From assembly GCF_040548875.1 (NCBI RefSeq), contig NZ_JBEPSJ010000002.1, forward strand, positions 620,001 through 684,000: 64,000 nucleotides of DNA, written 5' to 3'. The position numbers and the translations under genes were made by a program. The notes under the pieces were generated by a model, which was not told the DNA's origin, did no database searches, and saw only the letters and a program-made list of their open reading frames with translations. Shown here in pieces: positions 58,025 through 64,000 of the stretch; the first letter of the stretch is position 1, and each line of letters opens with the position of its first letter. The DNA is from Conyzicola nivalis_A (GTDB taxonomy: Bacteria > Actinomycetota > Actinomycetes > Actinomycetales > Microbacteriaceae).

Positions 58025-58196
58025 GTCTGTATTGTCCGGCAAGGCGCAAAAGGTTCACTGGGTCGTCACGAATCGCCGCGCCGTCCGGTCTTAACTAGTG
58101 ACCCTCGAAGTGCTCCCCGAACGGCGAACGACGACGTGGTGGCTCCCGATGAAGCGAGGTACTGAAGAACAGGGCACAGGGGTCGGGAGGAAGACA

Positions 58197-59513
58197 ATGC
58201 GAAGAATTGTGATTGTCGGCGGCGGCTATGCCGGCTTCTATACGGCCTGGAACCTCGAGAAGCGACTGCGTCGCGGGGAGGCGGAGGTCGTGGTGATCGA
58301 CCCGCTGCCCTACATGACCTACCAGCCGTTCCTGCCCGAGGTGATGGCCGGCTCGGTCGAGCCGCGGCACGCGCTCGTGTCGTTGCGCCGCCACCTGCAC
58401 CGCACCGAACTGCTGAGCGCGAGAGTCACCCGCATCGATCACGCGCGCAAGACCGTGACGGTGCAGCCGGCTGTCGGCGACGACTACGACCTGGACTACG
58501 ACCTCGTCGTGGTCACTGCGGGCGCCGTCACGCGCACCTTCCCGATACCGGGAGTGCAGAGCGAGGCCATCGGCTTGAAGACGATCGAGGAGGCCGTGGC
58601 GGTGCGCGACCGGCTGCTCGCCAACTTCGACCGAGCCGCGGCGCTCGAACCCGGGCCGGAACGGCGGAGACTGCTCACCGCCACCTTCGTCGGGGGCGGG
58701 TTCGCCGGCGTCGAAGGCTTCGGCGAACTGCTCTCGCTCGCCAGCGCCCTGCTCGACTCGTACCCCGAGCTCAGCTTCGACGAGCTCGACTTCAGGCTCG
58801 TCGAGGCCCAGGGTCGCATCCTTCCCGAAGTGTCGGAGAAGACCGGCCGCTGGGTCGTCGACTCCCTCGAAGACCGCGGCGGTCGTGTGCACCTGAACAC
58901 CCAGCTGGTGTCGGCGCTCGACGGTCACGTGGTGCTGTCGACGGGCGAGGAGTTCGACTCCGACCTCATCGTCTGGACAGCGGGGACCGCGGCCAACCCG
59001 GTCGTGGCGAGGCACACCGACCTCCCGGTCGACGACCGCGGCCGACTGCTCGTGGGCGCCGACCTGCGGGTGCGGGACGCGGGCGAGATCGTGGTCGACG
59101 CGTGGGGAGCCGGCGACAACGCCGCGGTGCCCGACGTGAGTCGCAACGCCGCCCGCTCGACCACCGTGCCCAACGCGCAGCACGCCGTGCGGCAGGGGAA
59201 GCGACTCGCGAAGAACCTCGCGGCGAGCCTCCGCGGAGAGGCGCCCCGAGACTACGTGCACGCCAACCTCGGTGTGGTCGCCACGCTCGGGCTGTACACG
59301 GGAGTCTTCCAGTCGGGGCCGTTCGTGGTGAAGGGCTTCATCGCGTGGGTCATGCACCGCGGCTATCACGTACTCGCGGTTCCGACGTGGGAGCGCAAGG
59401 TGCGTGTGCTCGCGGCGTGGATCCTCTCCTTCGTGCTCGGCCGCGACATCGTCTCGCTCGAGCAGACGCAGCACCCGCGGGACGCGTTCGAGCAGGTCGG
59501 CGCACGGCGATGA
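58197..59513 (+). CDS. ndh: Type II NADH:quinone oxidoreductase (NDH-2)
   Basis: A 438-residue FAD protein. The FAD Rossmann motif is IVIVGGGYAGFY, the NADH-binding motif TFVGGGFAGVE, and GAGDNAAV near the end closes the FAD site. The C-terminal amphipathic region FIAWVMHRGYHVLAVPTWER with following helix is typical of membrane-associated NDH-2. It passes electrons from NADH to menaquinone without pumping protons. ATG 58197 has GGGAGG at 6-7 bases. The next gene, a cytochrome b, overlaps it (ATGA), an unusual partner. The shape also fits a sulfide:quinone-like or carotenoid-type oxidoreductase, but NDH-2 is the best fit. Confidence 0.87.
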   Translation: MRRIVIVGGGYAGFYTAWNLEKRLRRGEAEVVVIDPLPYMTYQPFLPEVMAGSVEPRHALVSLRRHLHRTELLSARVTRIDHARKTVTVQPAVGDDYDLDYDLVVVTAGAVTRTFPIPGVQSEAIGLKTIEEAVAVRDRLLANFDRAAALEPGPERRRLLTATFVGGGFAGVEGFGELLSLASALLDSYPELSFDELDFRLVEAQGRILPEVSEKTGRWVVDSLEDRGGRVHLNTQLVSALDGHVVLSTGEEFDSDLIVWTAGTAANPVVARHTDLPVDDRGRLLVGADLRVRDAGEIVVDAWGAGDNAAVPDVSRNAARSTTVPNAQHAVRQGKRLAKNLAASLRGEAPRDYVHANLGVVATLGLYTGVFQSGPFVVKGFIAWVMHRGYHVLAVPTWERKVRVLAAWILSFVLGRDIVSLEQTQHPRDAFEQVGARR

Positions 59514-61075
59514 GAACCCCGCTGACCGAGCGTGCCGCGGCCGCCCTGACCGGGTCGCGCGCCGCGCGCGTGGCTGACGGGCTGCGGCATCGGGCCGCAC
59601 CGAGCCACTGGTCGTCGATGTTCGGCGAGGTTGCGCTGTACAGTCTCGTCGTCGTCTTCGTCACCGGCATCTTCCTGACGTTCTTCTACGACCCGTCGAA
59701 CACCCTGGTGAGATACGACGGGGCATACGTGCCGCTGCAGGGCGTCGAGATGTCGCGGGCGCTCGACTCGACACTTCACGTCTCGTTCGAGGTTCGCGGC
59801 GGGTTGCTCATCAGGCAGGCACACCACTGGGCGTCGCTGCTGCTGCTGGCGGCGCTCGGCGTGCACCTGCTGAGCATGTTCTTCACCGGCGGGTTCCGCA
59901 GGCCGCGGCGCCTGAACTGGGTGGTCGTGTTCTCGGTGTTCGTGCTGGGCCTCGTCGCGGGCTTGACGGGCTATGCGCTGCCCGACGACATGCTCTCCGG
60001 CAGCGGGCTGCGCATCGTGCACGGGGTCGTCCTCGGCATTCCCGTGGTGGGCACCTGGTTGTCGTTCCTGGTGTTCGGCGGCGAGTTTCCGAGCACGATC
60101 ATCGCCACGTTCTATCCGCTGCACGCGATCATCGTGCCCCTGCTGATCCTGGCGCTGGTCGTTCTCTACATCGTGCTGGTCGTCTCGCAGAAGCCGGCGC
60201 AGTTCGCCGCCCCAGGTCGCACCAACGACAACGTCGTGGGCGTACCGGTGCTGCCGGGCTACGCGCTCAAGACCGGCGGGCTGTTCTTCATCGTCTTCGC
60301 GGTGGTGATGCTCATCTCGGCCACGGTCACGATCAACCCGATCTGGAACTACGGGCCGTCGTCTCCCGGCGACGCGTCCGCGGGCAGCCAGCCCGACTGG
60401 TACACGGGTTTCCTCGACGGGGCGCTGCGCCTCGTGCCGCCCGGCTGGGAGGTCGTGCTGTTCGGCCGTACCTTGACGCTCGCCGTGCTGGCCCCGCTCG
60501 CGGTCATCGGACTCTTCATGCTGCTCGTGCTCGTCTACCCGTTCGTCGAGGAGTGGATCACGGGAGACAAGCGTGAGCACAACATCCTCGACCGGCCGCG
60601 CAACGCTCCGGTGCGCACCGCCATCGGGGTCGCGGGTGTTCTGTTCTACGCCACCCTGTGGGCCGCGGCGAGCGCCGACGTCGCCGCGACGCACTTCCGC
60701 GTCTCCGTCGAGAGCCTCATCCACTTCTACCAGGCGATGCTCCTGATCGGTCCGGTGGTCGGCTTCGTGGTGGCCCGCAGGGTGGCGATTGCGCTGCAGC
60801 GCAAGGATCGCGAGCTCGTGCTGCACGGCTTCGAGACCGGGCGCATCGTCCGGCTGCCCGGGGGCGAGTACATCGAGGTGCACAAGCCGCTCGGGGAGTA
60901 CGAACGGTGGCGGCTCGTCGACTTCGAGCAACAGGCGCCGTTACGGCTTCGACCGGATGCCCGTGGCCGGCTGTCGAGGTCGCAGCGCCTCCGGGTGCGG
61001 CTGTCTCGTCTTTTCTTCGAAGACCGCGTCGCTCCGGTGACGCCGCGCGAACTCGATGCGCCTCCGCCCGGCTGA
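59510..61075 (+). CDS. Cytochrome b (QcrB-like), stand-alone
   Basis: A 521-residue membrane protein of the cytochrome b/b6 family with about eight spans. Candidate heme ligands lie in RQAHHWASLLLLAALGVHLL and in the later HGVVLGIPVVG and FYPLHAIIVPLLILAL helices. A PDW-type Qo motif is replaced by QPDWYTGFLDGALRL, as in actinobacterial QcrB. The C-terminal 100 residues are soluble and basic. ATG 59510 overlaps the NDH-2 stop (ATGA). No qcrA (Rieske) or qcrC gene is adjacent, so this is probably a second QcrB paralogue that works directly with the NDH-2; that is inference. Confidence 0.87.
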   Translation: MRTPLTERAAAALTGSRAARVADGLRHRAAPSHWSSMFGEVALYSLVVVFVTGIFLTFFYDPSNTLVRYDGAYVPLQGVEMSRALDSTLHVSFEVRGGLLIRQAHHWASLLLLAALGVHLLSMFFTGGFRRPRRLNWVVVFSVFVLGLVAGLTGYALPDDMLSGSGLRIVHGVVLGIPVVGTWLSFLVFGGEFPSTIIATFYPLHAIIVPLLILALVVLYIVLVVSQKPAQFAAPGRTNDNVVGVPVLPGYALKTGGLFFIVFAVVMLISATVTINPIWNYGPSSPGDASAGSQPDWYTGFLDGALRLVPPGWEVVLFGRTLTLAVLAPLAVIGLFMLLVLVYPFVEEWITGDKREHNILDRPRNAPVRTAIGVAGVLFYATLWAAASADVAATHFRVSVESLIHFYQAMLLIGPVVGFVVARRVAIALQRKDRELVLHGFETGRIVRLPGGEYIEVHKPLGEYERWRLVDFEQQAPLRLRPDARGRLSRSQRLRVRLSRLFFEDRVAPVTPRELDAPPPG

Positions 61076-61078
61076 GTC

Positions 61079-61975
61079 TCAGTGCCCGGGGCGCAGCCTC
61101 TCGAGCTTGTGCGGGTTGGCGACGACGTAGATGTTCTCGATCCCGGCGGTCGAGCCGTCGATCGAGATCGCGACCGACGGCTCGTCGCCGTAGGAGATCA
61201 GCACGCCGGAACGGCCGTTGAGCGAGACCACGGAGATGTCGAAGCCGGGCTTCGCCTTCCTGAGCACTCCGCCCAGGAAGCGGGCCACGTGGTCGCGGCC
61301 CTCGACCGGTCTGCGGCTCGCCGAGACCACGCCGCCGCCGTCGGAGATCGAGACGACGTTCTCGGCCAGTACGGCCTCGAGCGACTCGACGTCGCCCAGA
61401 CGCACCGCCGCGAGCAGGGCCTGGAGCAGCTGGTCGTGGTCGGCGCCGGACACCGGCTCGTGTCGGTCTTCCTCTGCCATGTGCAGGCGTGCGCGGCGGC
61501 CGAGCTGCCGCGCGTTCGCCTCGCTGGTCTCCAGAACCTCGGCGATCTGCGCGAACGGGTACTCGAAGGCCTCACGCAGAACATAGACCGCGCGCTCGGT
61601 GGGCGACAGGCGTTCCATCATCAGCATCACGGCCACCCCCAGAGACTCGGCGCTCTCGGCGCCCAGGGCGGGATCGTCGGCCGTGACCACCGGCTCGGGC
61701 AGCCATGGTCCGACGTACACCTCGTGCCGGGCGCGTGCCGTGGTCGCCGCTGTGATCGCGAGGCGCGCGGTCGTGGTCATCAGGAACGCGGCGGGGTTGC
61801 GCACGACGGAGCGGTCGGTGGTCTGCCAGCGCAACCATGCCTCCTGCACGATGTCCTCCGCCTCCGAGACGCTGCCGAGCATGCGGTAGGCCACGCCGAA
61901 CAGCTGGCGTCGCACACCCTGGAACGCCTCGACCGCATCGTCGAGGTGGCTGTCTGGCGTGGGTGACACGGGCAT
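61079..61975 (-). CDS. ECF41-type RNA polymerase sigma factor (SigJ-like), third copy
   Basis: A 298-residue sigma factor with sigma2 (QLFGVAYRMLGSVSEAEDIV), GPWLPEP, sigma4 (LSPTERAVYVLREAFEYPFA) and a SnoaL-like tail with DGGGVV and NPHKL. All ECF41 marks are complete. ATG 61975 follows TAAACT by 6 bases; GAGGGA directly abuts the ATG, too close to be a ribosome site. It lies 23 bases after a small acidic protein gene on the same strand. No NmrA-like or other COE gene is adjacent, so its targets are elsewhere or overlap those of the 43-44 kb pair. It converges on the cytochrome b gene. Confidence 0.9.
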   Translation of the reverse strand: MPVSPTPDSHLDDAVEAFQGVRRQLFGVAYRMLGSVSEAEDIVQEAWLRWQTTDRSVVRNPAAFLMTTTARLAITAATTARARHEVYVGPWLPEPVVTADDPALGAESAESLGVAVMLMMERLSPTERAVYVLREAFEYPFAQIAEVLETSEANARQLGRRARLHMAEEDRHEPVSGADHDQLLQALLAAVRLGDVESLEAVLAENVVSISDGGGVVSASRRPVEGRDHVARFLGGVLRKAKPGFDISVVSLNGRSGVLISYGDEPSVAISIDGSTAGIENIYVVANPHKLERLRPGH

Positions 61976-61981
61976 TCCCTC

Positions 61982-61987
61982 AGTTTA
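61982..61987 (-). promoter_or_regulatory. -10 box (TAAACT) of leaderless ECF41 gene
   Basis: On the minus strand TAAACT ends 6 bases before the ATG at 61975. Confidence 0.45.
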
Positions 61988-61998
61988 TCGAGAGGGCG

Positions 61999-62259
61999 TC
62001 AGCGCGAGTGGTCGATGAGGTACTCGAGCGCCACGCGCCATCCCACCATCGGCTCCGTCTCGGCGCGATCGGCGCCCTCCACGGCGTGGCAGACGTAGAG
62101 CGGCGCATCCCGGCCCGCCGGATCGGCCGTGTGCTCGATGTCGCCGAGGTGTCGTTCGCCGTCGTAGACGAACCACCTCTCCGGCTCCTCCTCCTCGACG
62201 CGGTAGGTCTTCTCGTGATACTCGTAGGTACCGTCGGCGAGTTCCGGGGCGTCTGACAT
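61999..62259 (-). CDS. Small acidic protein of unknown function
   Basis: An 86-residue acidic protein with many aromatic residues: DGTYEYHEKTYRVEEEEPER, then WFVYDGERHLGDIEHTADPA and a C-terminal helix MVGWRVALEYLIDHS. The predicted pattern is a small beta-sheet followed by one helix. I do not recognise a family. ATG 62259 follows TAGCCT by 6 bases, one of the clearest leaderless starts here, so it is very likely a real gene. It precedes the third ECF41 sigma gene by 23 bases. Confidence 0.7.
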   Translation of the reverse strand: MSDAPELADGTYEYHEKTYRVEEEEPERWFVYDGERHLGDIEHTADPAGRDAPLYVCHAVEGADRAETEPMVGWRVALEYLIDHSR

Positions 62260-62265
62260 GGGACG

Positions 62266-62271
62266 AGGCTA
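62266..62271 (-). promoter_or_regulatory. -10 box (TAGCCT) of leaderless small acidic protein gene
   Basis: On the minus strand TAGCCT ends 6 bases before the ATG at 62259. Confidence 0.6.
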
Positions 62272-62338
62272 TCCACGCGCGAGCAGAAACAAAAGACCTC
62301 GTGCGAGTGGGCCGATCGTGCAGTCCGGGACTGGCCCG

Positions 62339-63319
62339 CTACCCGCGTCCGAGGGCGAGGGCCGGCGTTCTCGCGTCGTTCCGGTACTCCGACGGCAGCA
62401 TGGCGTAGTGCTCGCGAAACGCGGCGCGCAGTTCGAACGCCGAACTGAAGCCGCAGTCGTACGCGATCTGCTGCATGGTGTGCCCCGATGCCATCGGAGA
62501 GACGAGCATCAGTGCTGCAGACTCGGCGCGGCGGCGCGCGATGGCGTGTGCCACCGACTGGTCGGCGTGCTCGAATGCGCGCTGCAGATGCCGCAGGGAG
62601 ACGCTCAGGCGGGCCGCGACGACGGCCGGAGTCAGACGCGGGTCGCGGTGGTTGGCGGCGATCTCGACGAGCGCCCTGCCCCGGAGTCCGGCGCGCAGAT
62701 CCTCGCCGTCCATGGAGTGCCCGTCTGCCTCGAGGAACATCCCCACGACCAGGTCCTCGATCGTGCGTTCGGCGACCAGTTCGCCCACGGTCGACGCGTT
62801 CCACGATGCATCGGCGACCGACAGGGCGAATCCACGCAACGGTGCACGCAGTGATCGCCCGATGTCGGCGGTGAACCGCGTCGCCCTTACGTGCACCCCC
62901 CGGTCGGCCAGCCGACCCGACTTCAGCAGTATGTGGAATCCGCGAACGGTCTCGGAGCACTCCAGGTGGACGGCACTCCAGTCGCTGACGACGCACGATC
63001 CGCCCGGGCCGAGCGCGACCACATCGCCGCCCTTCGGCGTGATGGTGACGGTGCCGCGCAGCACGAAGGCGATGTGCACAAGCTCTCGCGAATCCGGGGC
63101 CTCCGGGCCGACCACCCTCAGCGCCGAATGGGTCATGGTGACGAGGGCCGTCTCGCCGAGCAGGCGCCGCTCGGCCGCGAACCTGAGCTCGCTCTCCGCC
63201 GGGGCGAGAAAGTGCTGCGCCATCTGAGCGAGCGCCGTGTCTGGCAGGTCGATGCGGCCGTAGGCCTGATCGAGAACGTGGCGCATCGTCGCGACGGCGA
63301 GCGGCTCCCACGCGACCAT
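62339..63319 (-). CDS. AraC family transcriptional regulator
   Basis: A 326-residue regulator with a C-terminal AraC DNA-binding domain of two HTH motifs (RLTPAVVAARLSVSLRHLQR and TMQQIAYDCGFSSAFELRAA, then FREHYAMLPSEYRN) and an N-terminal AraC-binding-like cupin domain (HIAFVLRGTVTITPKGGDVV, VVSDWSAVHLECSETV). The layout matches the AraC_binding_2 group of regulators acting on aromatic or aldehyde catabolism. ATG 63319 gives the usual length. Neither neighbour is an obvious target. No ribosome site or -10 box stands out before it. Confidence 0.9.
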   Translation of the reverse strand: MVAWEPLAVATMRHVLDQAYGRIDLPDTALAQMAQHFLAPAESELRFAAERRLLGETALVTMTHSALRVVGPEAPDSRELVHIAFVLRGTVTITPKGGDVVALGPGGSCVVSDWSAVHLECSETVRGFHILLKSGRLADRGVHVRATRFTADIGRSLRAPLRGFALSVADASWNASTVGELVAERTIEDLVVGMFLEADGHSMDGEDLRAGLRGRALVEIAANHRDPRLTPAVVAARLSVSLRHLQRAFEHADQSVAHAIARRRAESAALMLVSPMASGHTMQQIAYDCGFSSAFELRAAFREHYAMLPSEYRNDARTPALALGRG

Positions 63320-63437
63320 CCCAGCCCCCGAACATCTCAGAAACGGACGAGACGCCCCGGCGCGGTCCGTCGTCGATCATGAAGAAATCCCGTTGTTCGA
63401 CAGCCTGCCACTGTTCGGGCCGATAGCCAAGGAGTGC

Positions 63438-64000
63438 TTACTGCAACGACGACGTGAGCCGGGCGAGACTGTCACCGACCTTGGCTCCCACAGACCGTCG
63501 CATCCACTTGTCGAGCGTCAGCTCGTCGCTGTCGGCCCGGTAGGCGTCTTCCACCCGGCGCAGTTCGTCGACGAAGTCACGGCCGTGCACGAGCAACGAG
63601 ACCTCCATGTTGAGGCTGAACGAGCGGATGTCCATGTTGCTCGAGCCGACCACCGCGACGTCACCGTCGACGGAGAAGTGCTTCGAGTGCAGCACCGTGG
63701 GCGAACGGTAGAGGTAGACGCGCACACCGGCGCGCAGCAACGCCTCGTAGTAGGAGCGTTGGGCGTGGTGCACGAGCGCCTGGTCGCCGACCGCCGAGAC
63801 GAAGAGCTCCACCTCGACGCCGCGTGCCGCCGCGGTGACGATGGCGAGCATCGTGGACTCGTCGGGAACGAAGTAGGGGCTGGTGATGCTGATGCGGCGC
63901 TGCGCCCCGTGAAGCAGGTACACGAAGAGCTTGAGGTTGTTGTCGTTCTCGAAGCTCGGGCCGCTCGGAACGACCTGGGCGTCGAGCAGCAGGCTCGACG
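63438..64000 (-). CDS. Cardiolipin synthase, C-terminal part (gene runs off the window)
   Basis: About 187 codons of the C-terminal half of a phospholipase D superfamily protein; the gene begins beyond base 64000. The second HKD motif is complete: HSKHFSVDGDVAVVGSSNMD (HxKx4D then GSSN). SITSPYFVPDESTMLAIVTA, the middle of the domain, and RSFSLNMEVSLLVHG after the HKD motif match bacterial ClsA. It condenses phosphatidylglycerol to cardiolipin at the membrane. The first HKD motif and the N-terminal membrane anchors are outside the window. The end SVGAKVGDSLARLTSSLQ is ordinary for the family. Confidence 0.88.
   Translation of the reverse strand, partial: SSLLLDAQVVPSGPSFENDNNLKLFVYLLHGAQRRISITSPYFVPDESTMLAIVTAAARGVEVELFVSAVGDQALVHHAQRSYYEALLRAGVRVYLYRSPTVLHSKHFSVDGDVAVVGSSNMDIRSFSLNMEVSLLVHGRDFVDELRRVEDAYRADSDELTLDKWMRRSVGAKVGDSLARLTSSLQ

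Noticed and set aside
61976..62060. An ECF41-type promoter (GTCAC-N16-GTC) upstream of the third ECF41 gene
   Set aside because: I found no GTCAC at the needed spacing; TAAACT at leaderless distance fits better.
1..64000. tRNA, rRNA, insertion sequences, prophage or integrative element
   Set aside because: No cloverleaf with CCA-type end, rRNA signature, transposase, integrase or phage structural gene was recognised; codon use looks uniform across the window by eye.

Overview
The window is high-GC DNA (roughly 70 percent, strong third-position GC bias) from an actinobacterium. CarD, SprT, an actinobacterial Lhr helicase, a Nei2-type glycosylase with catalytic Pro2, CGNR and CU044_5270 family proteins, ECF41 sigma factors and many promoters with a TANNNT box just before the start codon point to Actinomycetota. 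The best guess is Microbacteriaceae, inferred from gene content alone. I see no rRNA, tRNA, CRISPR array, phage gene, transposase or replication origin. Genes are densely packed, with many ATGA or GTGA stop/start overlaps.

Layout. 1-6.8 kb: housekeeping and small genes (end of a sugar dehydrogenase-like protein, TPR protein, SprT metalloprotease, a divergent SRPBCC/CGNR pair, DUF427, ComB-like protein, SRPBCC, DUF1684, DEAD-box helicase, GNAT). 6.8-18.9 kb: a glycan-use locus. LacI-type regulator, lipoprotein binding protein, two permeases, aldo/keto reductase, GH42, GH31 and GH1 lie on the minus strand, with an esterase diverging from the regulator. Three LacI-type operators (TCGAAGCGCTTCGA) lie before the binding protein and around the regulator promoter. 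The enzyme set fits import and dismantling of xyloglucan oligosaccharides. 19-25.1 kb: NUDIX-like gene, a 1578-residue Lhr-type helicase carrying palindromic repeats inside its reading frame, and a Nei-type glycosylase. 25.1-25.4 kb: a dense array of direct and inverted repeats. 25.4-38.9 kb: CarD, small esterase, membrane proteins, an ArgO/ArgP-like exporter/regulator pair, secreted lipase, siderophore-interacting protein, SulP transporter and a two-gene ABC exporter.

38.9-44.5 kb: two small tandem paralogues of unknown function, then five same-strand genes: two ECF41-type sigma factors followed by three tandem NmrA-like oxidoreductase paralogues. The first sigma factor and the first NmrA gene are each preceded by GTCACR-N16-KGTCRT, matching the known ECF41 promoter type. 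A third ECF41 factor lies at 61 kb. 44.5-51.9 kb: a second sugar locus (ROK regulator, xylose-isomerase-like protein, Gfo/Idh/MocA dehydrogenase, ribose-type ABC importer). 51.9-58 kb: PadR and membrane protein, then a sigma factor, CU044_5270 protein, class A beta-lactamase and PASTA-containing penicillin-binding protein in one run. 58.2-61.1 kb: NADH dehydrogenase type 2 overlapped by a stand-alone cytochrome b. The window ends in an AraC-type regulator and the C-terminal part of a cardiolipin synthase.

At least sixteen genes have TANNNT ending 6-8 bases before the start codon and probably give leaderless mRNAs; this also settles several start choices.
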